This document shows positions 9,455-18,031 of a DNA stretch of 46,675 nt, in pieces. The notes under the pieces were generated by a model. That model made no database searches, had not been told where the DNA came from, and saw only the letters and a program-made list of their open reading frames with translations. Every line of letters starts with the position of its first letter. The first letter of the stretch is position 1. The stretch is taken from assembly GCA_027307195.1 (NCBI GenBank), contig DAHUXL010000177.1, forward strand, positions 1-46,675, in the 5' to 3' direction. A program made the translations under genes and the position numbers. This DNA comes from Rhodanobacter sp. Its GTDB lineage: Bacteria > Pseudomonadota > Gammaproteobacteria > Xanthomonadales > Rhodanobacteraceae.

Positions 9455-10426
9455 ATGAATCTCCGTGATCTCCAGTATCTGGTTGCCCTTGCCGAACATC
9501 GGCACTTCGGGCGCGCCGCCGAAGCCTGCTTCGTCAGCCAGCCGACCCTGTCCACCCAGATCAAGAAGCTGGAGGACGAACTTGGCGTGCCCTTGGTTGA
9601 GCGCACGCCGCGCAAGGTGCTGCTGACCGAAGTCGGCCGCGACATCGCGATCCGCGCACGCGACGTGCTCAACCAGATCGATCAGATCCGTGGCGTGGCC
9701 AGGCGCACGCTCGACCCGGAATCGGGCACGGTGCGGCTGGGCATCTTCCCCACGTTGGGGCCATACCTGTTGCCGCATGCGCTGCCACTGGTGCGTGCCG
9801 CGTTCCCCAGACTGGAACTGCTGCTGGTCGAGGAAAAAACCGAGGCAGTGCTGCGCCTGTTGCGCGAGGGCAAACTGGATGCCGGCATCCTCGCGCTGCC
9901 GCTGCATGAGGACAGCCTGCACAGCGAGTTCCTGTTCGAGGAACCCTTTCTACTGGCGGTTTCGGACGAGCACGCACTGGCGCACAAGCAGGGTCAACTG
10001 AAACTGGCCGACCTGACCAACCAGAATCTGCTGTTGCTGGAAGACGGCCATTGCCTGCGCGATCAGGCACTCGAGGTATGCCACATGGCGGGTGCCGGCG
10101 AACACAGCGGCTTCCGCGCCACCAGCCTGGAGACGCTGCGACAGATGGTGGCGGCGAACGTCGGCATCACCCTGCTGCCGGTGACGGCAGTGAAGCCGCC
10201 GGTAGCGCAGGTCGAGGGACTGCACCTGATCGAGTTCAAGGGCCATCCACCGAGCCGGCGCATCGCCATGGTCTGGCGCAAGAGTTCGGCGATGACCGGG
10301 TTTCTCAAACAACTCGCCGACGTCTTCCGGCAACTGCCCGCCGACCTGTTGGATGCCCACACGGCGGCCACACCAACGCTGGCGAAAACGGCAACGCCAG
10401 CGCTGCGCAAGACCACCCGCCGATAG
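9455..10426 (+). CDS. oxyR: Hydrogen-peroxide-sensing LysR-type regulator OxyR
   Basis: OxyR senses peroxide by forming an intramolecular disulfide and then activates antioxidant genes. The 323-residue protein has the LysR-type helix-turn-helix at residues 1-60 (MNLRDLQYLVALAEHRHFGR onward) and the substrate-binding-like effector domain. The redox pair is Cys200 (in DGHCLRDQAL) and Cys209, with the same 9-residue spacing as Cys199/Cys208 of E. coli OxyR. The threonine/arginine-rich tail after residue 300 is longer than usual. The stop codon lies inside a second OxyR-type site that fronts the rubrerythrin gene. Unlike Xanthomonas, where oxyR sits with ahpCF, no ahp genes are next to it here. 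Confidence 0.93.
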   Translation: MNLRDLQYLVALAEHRHFGRAAEACFVSQPTLSTQIKKLEDELGVPLVERTPRKVLLTEVGRDIAIRARDVLNQIDQIRGVARRTLDPESGTVRLGIFPTLGPYLLPHALPLVRAAFPRLELLLVEEKTEAVLRLLREGKLDAGILALPLHEDSLHSEFLFEEPFLLAVSDEHALAHKQGQLKLADLTNQNLLLLEDGHCLRDQALEVCHMAGAGEHSGFRATSLETLRQMVAANVGITLLPVTAVKPPVAQVEGLHLIEFKGHPPSRRIAMVWRKSSAMTGFLKQLADVFRQLPADLLDAHTAATPTLAKTATPALRKTTRR

Positions 10427-10459
10427 CTGCAAGCTATGCACCCCATCTAGACAATCAAT
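10423..10459. promoter_or_regulatory. OxyR-type operator in front of the rubrerythrin gene
   Basis: The first unit (10423-10437, ATAGCTGCAAGCTAT) matches every defined base of the consensus ATAGnTnnnAnCTAT. A degenerate second unit (10445-10459, ending CAAT) follows after a 7-bp spacer. It overlaps the oxyR stop codon. A weak promoter, TTTCAT (10459-10464), 17 bases, TTACGC (10482-10487), begins where the operator ends, the same geometry as at the small-RNA promoter. Confidence 0.6.
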
Positions 10460-10466
10460 TTCATCG

Positions 10467-10499
10467 TTGACCCGCCGGGCGTTACGCTCGGCGGGTCAA
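10467..10499. repeat. Long GC-rich hairpin upstream of rubrerythrin
   Basis: TTGACCCGCCG and its inverted copy CGGCGGGTCAA bracket a short loop. There is no T run on either side, so it is not a standard intrinsic terminator. It could cap the 3' end of the oxyR mRNA or lie in the rubrerythrin promoter region. Confidence 0.55.
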
Positions 10500-10553
10500 G
10501 ACCGCAAGGCCGACTCGCATTTTCCTCCCAGCCACACGCCACGAGGTGATGTC

Positions 10554-10973
10554 ATGAGCAACCTGAAAGGCTCCCGGACCGAGCAGAACCTGAAAGACGC
10601 CTTTGCCGGCGAATCGATGGCCAACCGCCGCTACCTCTACTTCGCCGCCAAGGCCGACGTCGAGGGTTACAACGATGTCTCCGCGGTATTCCGCTCCACC
10701 GCCGAAGGCGAGACCGGACACGCGCACGGCCATCTGGAATATCTGGAAGCCGTCGGTGATCCCGCCACCGGCCTGCCGTTCGGCGAAACCCACCTGAACC
10801 TGAAAAGCGCCATCGCCGGCGAAACCCACGAATACACCGACATGTATCCGGGCATGCACAAGGCCGCGCGCGAAGAAGGCTTCGACGAAATCGCCGACTG
10901 GTTCGAGACCCTGGCCAAGGCCGAGCGCTCGCACGCCAACCGTTTCACCAAGGCGCTGGGCGATATGGGCTGA
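10554..10973 (+). CDS. Short rubrerythrin-family diiron protein
   Basis: A 139-residue ferritin-like four-helix protein. It carries two diiron half-sites: Glu20 with Glu53-x-x-His56, and Glu90 or Glu93 with Glu124-x-x-His127. It lacks the C-terminal rubredoxin domain of classical rubrerythrins, so electrons would have to come from another protein. Rubrerythrins reduce peroxide. The start at 10554 has GAGGTG upstream. The gene lies just after oxyR with an OxyR-type operator between them, and before an iron-sulfur protein and DUF3501 gene. This three-gene grouping recurs in proteobacteria and suggests a shared redox role. Confidence 0.9.
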   Translation: MSNLKGSRTEQNLKDAFAGESMANRRYLYFAAKADVEGYNDVSAVFRSTAEGETGHAHGHLEYLEAVGDPATGLPFGETHLNLKSAIAGETHEYTDMYPGMHKAAREEGFDEIADWFETLAKAERSHANRFTKALGDMG

Positions 10974-11026
10974 GCAAAACTACGGTCAGCGCATTTTTCG
11001 TCTGCCGATCAGCACTGTACCTCTGC

Positions 11027-11113
11027 AACCGTTCGCCCTGAGCGTAGCGCAGCGAAGTCGAAGGGCAACCCATCGACGTCGGCCCTGCGGAGCTACGCTC
11101 AGGGCGAATGGTT
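11027..11113. repeat. Inverted repeat with TTCGCCCTGAGCGTAG arms (REP-like)
   Basis: The left arm (11027-11048, AACCGTTCGCCCTGAGCGTAGC) is repeated inverted at 11092-11113 with a single mismatch near the end. The core CGCCCTGAGCGTAGC and the adjoining AGCGAAGTCGAAGGGC resemble a family of short palindromic repeats common in intergenic DNA of GC-rich proteobacteria. It sits between rubrerythrin and the iron-sulfur gene and could end or stabilise the rubrerythrin mRNA. The 222-base gap holds nothing else I can name. Confidence 0.65.
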
Positions 11114-11195
11114 ACAACGATGCGCCGCCAACCAGATTTCATTTTGAAGGAAGGGTATTCCGACCCTTCCCTGCCTGACCTCTGGGGAGATGACG

Positions 11196-12539
11196 ATGAC
11201 CGATCCCATCCATGAAAAGCGCGAAGGCAATCTCGACGCCCCCACCCGGCACCCACTGGACTGGCTCAATCCCGAATTCATGAACCAGCAGGCGCTCGAC
11301 GCCGAGCTGGAGCGCGTGTTCAACATCTGCCACGGCTGCCGCCGCTGCGTCAGCCTGTGCCACGCCTTCCCCACCCTGTTCGGCCTGATCGACGAATCGA
11401 AGACGATGGAGATCGACGGCGTCGACAAGGCCGACTATCCCAAGGTCACCGAGCAGTGCTACCTGTGCGACCTTTGCTACCAGACCAAGTGTCCGTACAC
11501 GCCGCCGCATCCGTGGAACGTGGATTTCCCGCACCTGATGCTGCGCGCCAAGGCTACCCACTTTCACGAACATGGGGCGCCGCTGTCAGCGATGATCCTG
11601 TCCAGCACCCGCGCCGTCGGCAAGCTGGCCTCGATCCCGGTGGTGGTGCAGGTGATCAACGCCGCCAACCGCAATCCAAACGCGCGAAAACTGCTGGAAA
11701 AAACCATGGGCGTCGATGCCGACGCACGTGTGCCCGAATACCACACGCTTACCGCACGCAAACGCCTGCGCGATCTCGACGGCAGCGGCATGGCGACACC
11801 GGCCGGCCGCACACGCGGCAAGCTCGCCATCTTCGCCACCTGCTACTGCGACCACTCCGATCCGGTGGTGGTCGAGGATATCGCCGCGGTGCTGAGGCAC
11901 AATGCGATTCCGACGAAACTGGTCGAACAGGAAAGCTGCTGCGGCATGCCCAAGCTGGAACTGGGCGACCTGCAGACAGTGAAGAAATACAAGGAACGCA
12001 ACATCCCGGTGCTGGCGAAGATGGCGCGCGAAGGCTGGGACTTCACCGCGGCGATCCCGTCCTGCGTGCTGATGTTCAAGCAGGAACTGCCGCTGATGTT
12101 CCCCGACGATCCGGACGTGGCGCTGGTACGCGAGCGCTTCTTCGACCCGTTCGAATACCTCGCCGAACGCCACAAGGCCGGCCTGCTGCAGACCGACTTC
12201 AAGCAGTCGCTGGGCAAGGTCGCCTGGCAGGTGCCGTGCCACCAGCGCGTGCAGAAGATCGGACCGAAGACCCGCGACATCCTGCAACTGGTGCCGGACA
12301 CTGAAGTCATCACGATCGAACGCTGCTCCGGCCACGACGGTACCTATGGCGTGAAGCATGCGACCTATGCGCTCTCGCGCAAGCTGGCCAAACCGGTGGA
12401 GAATCGCGTCGAGCAAGCCCAACCCGACCACTTCACCAGCGACTGCCCGATGGCCGGCGGCCATATCGCCCACGGTCTCGACGACAAACCGGCGGCGGAA
12501 CATCCGCTGAGTCTGCTGCGCAAGGCGTACGGAATCTGA
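11196..12539 (+). CDS. GlpC/HdrD-like protein with two [4Fe-4S] motifs and two CCG-type domains
   Basis: A 447-residue iron-sulfur electron carrier related to heterodisulfide reductase subunit D and GlpC. Two ferredoxin-type motifs lie at Cys45/48/51/55 and Cys88/91/94/99. Two cysteine-rich domains follow, the first with ESCCGMP and the second with PCHQR and RCSGHDGTYG. I prefer the second ATG (11196), six bases after GGGGAG, to the first (11190), which abuts the ribosome site. The gene overlaps the DUF3501 gene by one base. Context suggests it passes electrons to or from the rubrerythrin, but its partner and substrate are not known. Confidence 0.85.
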   Translation: MTDPIHEKREGNLDAPTRHPLDWLNPEFMNQQALDAELERVFNICHGCRRCVSLCHAFPTLFGLIDESKTMEIDGVDKADYPKVTEQCYLCDLCYQTKCPYTPPHPWNVDFPHLMLRAKATHFHEHGAPLSAMILSSTRAVGKLASIPVVVQVINAANRNPNARKLLEKTMGVDADARVPEYHTLTARKRLRDLDGSGMATPAGRTRGKLAIFATCYCDHSDPVVVEDIAAVLRHNAIPTKLVEQESCCGMPKLELGDLQTVKKYKERNIPVLAKMAREGWDFTAAIPSCVLMFKQELPLMFPDDPDVALVRERFFDPFEYLAERHKAGLLQTDFKQSLGKVAWQVPCHQRVQKIGPKTRDILQLVPDTEVITIERCSGHDGTYGVKHATYALSRKLAKPVENRVEQAQPDHFTSDCPMAGGHIAHGLDDKPAAEHPLSLLRKAYGI

Positions 12540-13123
12540 TGATGGACAAACTGACCCGCGCCGACCTGCTCACGCTCGAAGCCTATGCGCAGCAACGCGG
12601 CGAGTTCCGCTCCCGTGTGATTGCGCACAAGAGGAAGCGCGGTGTGCATCTCGGCGAACACCTCACGCTGATCTTCGAGGATCGCCTGAGCGTGCAGTAC
12701 CAGGTGCAGGAGATGCTGCGTATCGAACGCATCTTCGAGAGCGCCGGCATCCAGGATGAACTCGACGCCTACAATCCACTGATTCCGGATGGCAAGAACC
12801 TCAAGGCGACTCTGCTGATCCAATACCCCGACGTCGAGCAGCGCAAGCGCGAACTGATACGCCTGCGCAACATCGAGCACGCCATCACGCTGACCGTGCG
12901 CGGGCACGCTGCGGTCACCGCGATCGCTGACGAGGACGTGGAACGCAGCAACGATGAAAAGACCGCTGCCGTGCACTTCCTGCGCTTTGAACTCGACGTG
13001 GCGATGATCGCAGACTGGAATGAGGGCGCGCCGGTCACGCTGGCCTCGACCCTGCCGGCGATGCCGGTCGAAGTGACCCTGACACCCGAACAGCGCTGCA
13101 TGCTGGCGGCGGATTTCGCCTGA
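12539..13123 (+). CDS. DUF3501 family protein
   Basis: A 194-residue soluble protein that I place in DUF3501 from its sequence (LTRADLLTLEAYAQQR at the start, then KRGVHLGEHLTLIFEDRLSV) and its neighbours. The family has no established biochemical function. Its start overlaps the stop of the iron-sulfur protein (TGATG), so the two are translationally coupled. Only one Cys (in EQRCMLAAD near the C-terminus) is present, so it probably binds no cluster itself. A role as partner or assembly factor of the Hdr-like protein is inference from gene order alone. Confidence 0.8.
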   Translation: MMDKLTRADLLTLEAYAQQRGEFRSRVIAHKRKRGVHLGEHLTLIFEDRLSVQYQVQEMLRIERIFESAGIQDELDAYNPLIPDGKNLKATLLIQYPDVEQRKRELIRLRNIEHAITLTVRGHAAVTAIADEDVERSNDEKTAAVHFLRFELDVAMIADWNEGAPVTLASTLPAMPVEVTLTPEQRCMLAADFA

Positions 13124-13125
13124 GC

Positions 13126-13725
13126 ATGCGCAAACTTCTGCTTGGCGCCGCCCTGCTGCTGGTGTTGCTGGGTGCGATGTCGCACTGGCGCCACCGTCCA
13201 TTGAATCCACTGCCAGGCGTACTCGCCGCTGATGTACCCGAGCAGGTAGACCTCGATCATGGCGCGCAACTGCAACGCGGCGACGTCACGCTGACCACCC
13301 GCGCGCACTTCGACATCACCGCACGCGTGCTGTCCCGCAAGGATTATTCCTTGGGTGCCGACGCCGAGCTGATCCCCGAAGACCTCGCCCTCGGCTGGGG
13401 CCGCATGTCCGACAGCGACGTACTGGCAAAGATCGACATCACGCAATCCGATCGCTTCTACTACTGGCATGTGAAGGAATTCCCGATCCCGCGCCGCGAA
13501 ATCGAAACCTCCAGCGCCAACATGCACATGATCCCCGCCGACGCCGGCGTGAAGCACGAGCTCGAACTGGTGCGTGAGGGTCAGATCATCCATATCGAAG
13601 GCTTCCTGGTCGATGCCAGCCGCGCCGATGGCTGGCATTGGAATACTTCGATGACCCGCGACGACACTGGCGCAGGTGCGTGCGAACTGGTCTATGTGGA
13701 GAGTCTCGGTATCGTCACGCCGTAA
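13126..13725 (+). CDS. Membrane-anchored protein of unknown function, 199 aa
   Basis: An N-terminal hydrophobic helix (residues 4-18) precedes a soluble, probably periplasmic domain of about 175 residues. There is no lipobox. The domain is beta-rich in appearance and contains VLAKIDITQSDRFYYWHV and EGFLVDAS motifs that I cannot link to an enzyme. The central W-G-R-M-S-D motif and the late single Cys do not suggest a cofactor. The gene begins three bases after the DUF3501 stop, so it is probably the last gene of that operon. Function unknown. Confidence 0.75.
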   Translation: MRKLLLGAALLLVLLGAMSHWRHRPLNPLPGVLAADVPEQVDLDHGAQLQRGDVTLTTRAHFDITARVLSRKDYSLGADAELIPEDLALGWGRMSDSDVLAKIDITQSDRFYYWHVKEFPIPRREIETSSANMHMIPADAGVKHELELVREGQIIHIEGFLVDASRADGWHWNTSMTRDDTGAGACELVYVESLGIVTP

Positions 13726-13780
13726 ACGCTGTTACACCTCGATTTCGTCGGCGCACCTCATAACAGCAGCAAAAATGCTG

Positions 13781-13874
13781 AATAACAATAGAGTCTAGCT
13801 ACGATAATTCCTGCGGTTTAGTGAACACATGAACTAACCCTTCAGGGATCGTCACGATGTCCAAACCTCAATAA
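13781..13874 (+). other. AT-rich segment with RBS and 5-codon ORF (possible gene remnant)
   Basis: This part of the 142-base gap is clearly more AT-rich than its surroundings. It contains a -10-like GATAAT (13803-13808), an AGGGA ribosome site and ATG (13857) opening a five-codon frame (MSKPQ) that stops inside the 3' end of apt. It may be the start of a gene lost by deletion or simply chance. I could not find a -35 element. Confidence 0.25.
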
Positions 13875-14386
13875 CGCAACAAGCTGTGCAGCCGCTTGTC
13901 TCCTGGCCAACGATCCCGTCCGCGCAACGCGATCAGCTCGATGACTACACTGGCACCGATCAGCTCGCCAGCGAGCTGTTCGACCAAGACACGTGCCGCC
14001 GCCAGCGTGCCGCCGGTAGCCAATACGTCGTCAACGAGCAGCACGCGCTCGCCAGGCTTCAACGCATCGCGTTGTGTCTCCAGCCGGTCGCTGCCGTATT
14101 CCAGCTGATAGTCCACCGTCACCACCGGCGGCGGCAGCTTGCCGGGTTTGCGCAGCGGCACGAAACCGGCGCGCAGTTTCTGCGCCAGCGCGGCGCCGAA
14201 GATGAAGCCGCGCGCCTCGATGCCGCACACGGCCTGCACATCGCTGCCCTGCCACGGTTCGGCCAGCGCATCGATGCAGCGGGCGAAGGCGCCGGCATCC
14301 GCGAGCAGCGGGGTGACGTCGCGGAACATCACGCCGGGCGTGGGGAAATCGGGCACGGCACGGATCAGCGCGGCGAGGTCTTGCAT
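13868..14386 (-). CDS. apt: Adenine phosphoribosyltransferase
   Basis: Apt salvages adenine by joining it to phosphoribosyl pyrophosphate to make AMP in the cytoplasm. The 172-residue length is standard. The PRPP-binding motif VLLVDDVLATGGT lies near residues 115-127, and the N-terminal FPTPGVMFRDVTPLL and GIEARGFIFGAALA are family signatures. The start MQDLAALIRAVPDFP matches homologues. A small DUF2007 gene lies 51 bases upstream on the same strand. Confidence 0.95.
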   Translation of the reverse strand: MQDLAALIRAVPDFPTPGVMFRDVTPLLADAGAFARCIDALAEPWQGSDVQAVCGIEARGFIFGAALAQKLRAGFVPLRKPGKLPPPVVTVDYQLEYGSDRLETQRDALKPGERVLLVDDVLATGGTLAAARVLVEQLAGELIGASVVIELIALRGRDRWPGDKRLHSLLRY

Positions 14387-14437
14387 GGAGCTTCCTTGGG
14401 GGTGGTGCGATCACGGAGCCGCAGTGACTGACCCTGT

Positions 14438-14716
14438 TCAGCAGGGCATGAGCTGCGGACCGTCGGGCAGATCACCGATCTCGTCAATGGCGAGCCGCGC
14501 ATCGCTCAACTGTGCCTCGACCTTGCTCACGATGCCGCTGGCGAGCGACAGGCTCGATTCGGGCACCATCACCGCGATGTAATCCATCGCGGGCAGCTGG
14601 CCCACCGCACCGGTGAGGTATTCGCCGGCAATGAATGCCGGAATGCCCTCGGCTTCCAGCGCATCCTTGACCAGATGGGCATCGAACAGGTTTTCGGCGC
14701 GATAGATGGTGTGCAT
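14438..14716 (-). CDS. DUF2007 family small protein (putative signal-transducing protein)
   Basis: A 92-residue protein starting MHTIYRAENLFDAHLVKDALE. The pattern of a beta strand followed by an amphipathic helix and EGIPAFIAGEYLTGAVG is typical of DUF2007, which has a ferredoxin-like fold similar to the GlnB/regulatory-domain group. No catalytic residues are evident. An alternative ATG three codons upstream (14725) is in frame; I prefer 14716 because homologues begin with this motif. It probably shares an operon with apt. Confidence 0.75.
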   Translation of the reverse strand: MHTIYRAENLFDAHLVKDALEAEGIPAFIAGEYLTGAVGQLPAMDYIAVMVPESSLSLASGIVSKVEAQLSDARLAIDEIGDLPDGPQLMPC

Positions 14717-14832
14717 GGCCTGCACGCTACGCCCTCGCGGCCCCGCGGGGCAAGGCGGCCCGGTGACCTGCGCCCGATGGCGGCGACAGGGTAAACTTGG
14801 GCGTTTCCGCTACCGCTTGCGAGTCCTGCCTG

Positions 14833-16596
14833 ATGTCGACTGAAAATCCCGCCGCCGCTCCCGCCACACCGACTGCGGCTGTCACACATCAGGATTTCAT
14901 CCGGCAGATCGTGCGCGACGACCTGGCCTCGGGCAAGCACCGTGCAGTTCACACGCGCTTTCCGCCGGAACCGAACGGTTACCTGCACATCGGTCACGCC
15001 AAGGCGATCTGCCTGAGTTTTGGCATCGCCAGCGAGTTCAATGGCTGGTGCAATTTGCGCCTGGATGACACCAACCCCGGCAAGGAAGACCCGGAGTTCG
15101 TCGAAGGCATCAAGGACGACGTGCGCTGGCTCGGCTTCGAATGGCATTCGCTGCGCCATGCTTCGGATTATTTCGAGGTGTTCTACCGCTCCGCGTTGAA
15201 ATTGATCGAGGACGGCGTGGCGTATGTCGACGACCTCAACGCCGAGGAGATGCGCGAGTACCGCGGCACGCTGACCGCTGGCGGGCGCCATTCGCCCTAC
15301 CGCGAGCGCAGCGTGGAAGAGAACCTCGACCTGTTTCGCCGCATGCGCGCGGGCGAGTTCGCCGACGGCGCGAAGACGCTGCGCGCGAAGATCGACATGA
15401 GCGCCGGCAACATCAACCTGCGCGATCCGGCGATCTACCGCATCCGCAAGATCGCCCACCAGAACACCGGTGACGCGTGGCCGATCTACCCGATGTACGA
15501 CTACGCGCACTGCCTCTCCGATGCGATGGAAGGCATCACCCATTCGCTGTGCACGCTGGAGTTCGAGGATCACCGCCCGCTGTACGACTGGTTCGTCGAC
15601 AGGGTCGACCTGCCGAACCATCCCGAACTGTGGCAGTCGGTGGTCGCTGCGGGCCTGGAGGCGAAGCCGGCCAAGCCGCGCCAGATCGAGTTCTCGCGAC
15701 TCAACCTCAGCTATTGCATCACCAGCAAGCGCAAGCTGGCGCAGCTGGTGAGCGAGAATTTCGTGGACGGCTGGGACGATCCGCGCATGAACACGCTGCG
15801 CGGCCTGCGCCGACGCGGGTTCACGCCGGCCGGGCTGCGCCTGCTGATCGAGCGCGTGGGCGTGAGCAAGCAGAACAGCGTGATCGATTACGCGATCCTG
15901 GAAGGCTGCATCCGCGAGGATCTGGATGCCACCGCGGCGCGCCGCATGGCTGTGCTCGATCCGCTGAAGCTGGTGCTGACGAATTTGCCTGAAGGCCACG
16001 AGGAAACGCTGAGCTTCGCGAATCATCCGAAGAACGACAGCTTCGGCACCCGCGAAGTGCCGTTTGCACGCGAGCTGTGGATCGAGCAGGACGATTTCGC
16101 CGAAGTGCCACCGAAGGGTTTCCATCGGCTGAAGCCGGATGGCGAAGTGCGCCTGCGCGGCGTCGGCATCATCAAGTGCGAACAGGTGGTCAAGGACGCC
16201 GACGGCAAGGTGACCGAGCTGCGTTGCACGCTCGATCCGGAAACCCGCCACGGCATGCCGGGCGCGGACCGCAAGGTGAAGGGCACGATCCACTGGGTCA
16301 GCGCGAAGCATGCGGTCGCCACCGAGGTGCGCCTCTACGACCGCCTGTTCAGCGTGGCCGCGCCGGACAGTGAAGAGGACGGCAGGAGCTGGCTCGACCA
16401 CGTCAATCCGCAAGCCAAGCGCGTGGTGCAGGCGTGGCTGGAACCCGCCGCGGCGAATGTCGATCCGGAGCAGCGCTTCCAGTTCGAGCGGCTGGGCTAT
16501 TTCGTGGCCGATCGTGTCGATCATCGCGCCACGGCGCCGGTGTTCAACCGTACCGTCACCTTGCGCGATACTTGGGCGGCGCAGGCCGGAGCATAA
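14833..16596 (+). CDS. glnS: Glutamine-tRNA ligase
   Basis: GlnRS attaches glutamine to tRNA-Gln. The 587-residue class I synthetase has the HIGH signature in [15 protein letters not shown] (52-55) and the KMSKS equivalent ITSKR (296-300), then the C-terminal anticodon-binding beta barrels. The first 20 residues are Ala/Pro-rich and vary in the family. I took the ATG at 14833 because the 12 codons upstream are not protein-like. It is followed after nine bases by the nucleoside deaminase gene. Confidence 0.96.
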   Translation: MSTENPAAAPATPTAAVTHQDFIRQIVRDDLASGKHRAVHTRFPPEPNGYLHIGHAKAICLSFGIASEFNGWCNLRLDDTNPGKEDPEFVEGIKDDVRWLGFEWHSLRHASDYFEVFYRSALKLIEDGVAYVDDLNAEEMREYRGTLTAGGRHSPYRERSVEENLDLFRRMRAGEFADGAKTLRAKIDMSAGNINLRDPAIYRIRKIAHQNTGDAWPIYPMYDYAHCLSDAMEGITHSLCTLEFEDHRPLYDWFVDRVDLPNHPELWQSVVAAGLEAKPAKPRQIEFSRLNLSYCITSKRKLAQLVSENFVDGWDDPRMNTLRGLRRRGFTPAGLRLLIERVGVSKQNSVIDYAILEGCIREDLDATAARRMAVLDPLKLVLTNLPEGHEETLSFANHPKNDSFGTREVPFARELWIEQDDFAEVPPKGFHRLKPDGEVRLRGVGIIKCEQVVKDADGKVTELRCTLDPETRHGMPGADRKVKGTIHWVSAKHAVATEVRLYDRLFSVAAPDSEEDGRSWLDHVNPQAKRVVQAWLEPAAANVDPEQRFQFERLGYFVADRVDHRATAPVFNRTVTLRDTWAAQAGA

Positions 16597-16605
16597 GGAA
16601 GCCGC

Positions 16606-17163
16606 ATGTTGCCACTGCAGATCCACCTCACCTTGCCGCCATGGATCGGTGAAGTCGCCGACGAAAGCCGCGCTTACCTCACCGACGAGGAACGGGTCGG
16701 TCTGGCGATCGAGCTGTCCAAGCACAACGTCGAGCGCAGCCAGGGCGGCCCGTTCGGCGCCGCGGTGTTCAACGCGGCGGGGCGGTTGATCTCGGTCGGG
16801 GTGAATCGCGTGGTGCCGCAGACCTGCTCTGTCGCGCACGCGGAAATGATGGCCTACATGACGGCGCAACAGCGCCTGGCCACCTTCCGGCTGAACGAGC
16901 AGGGCGGCCACTACATCCTGGCTACCAGCGCGCAACCGTGCTGCCAGTGTTTCGGTGCCACGATCTGGGCCGGTATCGATGAACTGCTGATCGGCGCACG
17001 CGCCGAAGACGTCGAGGAGCTGACCGAGTTCGACGAAGGCCCGCTGCCGGCCGACTGGATCGGCGAGCTGCAACGCCGCAACATTGCCGTACGCCGCGAC
17101 ATCCTGCGCGATCAGGCACGTGCCGTACTGGCCAGCTACGGCGCCACCGGCACACCATATTGA
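16606..17163 (+). CDS. Cytidine/deoxycytidylate deaminase-family (nucleoside) deaminase
   Basis: A 185-residue zinc-dependent deaminase. The catalytic zinc motif is HAE (78-80) with the PCxxC element at 111-115 (PCCQC). It resembles the guanine/cytosine deaminase-like nucleoside deaminases more than tRNA adenosine deaminase TadA, but the substrate cannot be read from the sequence. GGPFGAAVF (47-55) is the family substrate-pocket segment. It lies between glnS and a membrane protein whose TTG start overlaps its stop codon. Confidence 0.85.
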   Translation: MLPLQIHLTLPPWIGEVADESRAYLTDEERVGLAIELSKHNVERSQGGPFGAAVFNAAGRLISVGVNRVVPQTCSVAHAEMMAYMTAQQRLATFRLNEQGGHYILATSAQPCCQCFGATIWAGIDELLIGARAEDVEELTEFDEGPLPADWIGELQRRNIAVRRDILRDQARAVLASYGATGTPY

Positions 17164-17876
17164 GCCGCTGGCGCGCCGCGCTGCCGCTGATCCTGCTGGT
17201 GCTGGCCGGCATCGTACTCTTCGCTTCCGGCTCGCTCGACCAGTTGGGTCCGCGGCAACTGGTGGCGCATCAGGTCGAGTGGCAGGCGCAGATCGTCGAA
17301 CACCCGTGGCTTACCCGGCTGGCCTATATCGGGCTGCTGACGTTGACTGTGGCCACCGGCATTCCCGGCACCATCGTGGTGATCCTGGCCGGCGGCTTCG
17401 CGTTCGGCGTGGTGGATGCCACGCTGTGCTCGTCAGCAGGGCTGCTGCTGGGCTCGCTGATCCTGTACCTGGCCAGCCGCTATGCATTCGGCCCGGGCAG
17501 CCGACAACCGCCCGCGATCGTGGCGCGGCTGCACCACGGTTTCGAGCGGCATCCGGCGAGCTACACCCTGTTTCTGCGTTTCGTGCCGGTGGTGCCGTTC
17601 GGCGCGGTGACCATTGCGCTGGCATGGCTGCGTTGCCCGCTATGGCTGTTCCTCGGCGCGACCTGGCTCGGCGGTACGGTCGCCTTGATCTTCGAAACCT
17701 CGATCGGGGCCGGCCTCGGCGACGCCATGAGTCAAAGCGACAGTTTCGGCATCGCCCTGTTCATGCACCGCGGCGTGCTGCTGCCCCTGGGCGCGCTCGC
17801 CCTGCTCGCTTTGCTGCCGCTGCTGATCGAGCGACTCACCCGAAAGCGCCGGCAAGCTGGCCGGCACCCAGATTGA
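17160..17876 (+). CDS. TVP38/TMEM64 (SNARE-associated, VTT domain) membrane protein
   Basis: A 238-residue polytopic inner-membrane protein with about six hydrophobic segments. The VTT-domain signature appears as GIPGTIVVILAGGFAFG followed by LGSLILYLASRYAFG, and later LRFVPVVPFG. Members of the wider DedA/VTT group are linked to lipid scrambling and membrane homeostasis; the role here is unknown. The start is TTG overlapping the deaminase stop (TTGA), so it is probably translationally coupled. No alternative ATG gives the full first helix. Confidence 0.8.
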   Translation: MSRWRAALPLILLVLAGIVLFASGSLDQLGPRQLVAHQVEWQAQIVEHPWLTRLAYIGLLTLTVATGIPGTIVVILAGGFAFGVVDATLCSSAGLLLGSLILYLASRYAFGPGSRQPPAIVARLHHGFERHPASYTLFLRFVPVVPFGAVTIALAWLRCPLWLFLGATWLGGTVALIFETSIGAGLGDAMSQSDSFGIALFMHRGVLLPLGALALLALLPLLIERLTRKRRQAGRHPD

Positions 17877-18031
17877 AACATGCGCCGGCGAGCATCTCCG
17901 GCAGCTGTCAATTCACCCGTTTCGCGCTAGTGTTGTCCCACTTCCACGATGCCCGGATGCGGCATCGGTGGACGACTGAACCGCCCCCGGCGTGTCGACG
18001 CGCGGGGTGATACAGGGGAGGTACCGGGCAA

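Noticed and set aside
9119-9922. In-frame upstream extension of the aminopeptidase across the oxyR region on the minus strand
   Set aside because: It would remove the signal peptide from the N-terminus and run antisense through oxyR.
14569-17073. An 834-codon minus-strand frame opposite glnS and the deaminase
   Set aside because: Antisense to a complete GlnRS with HIGH and KMSKS motifs; no domain of its own.
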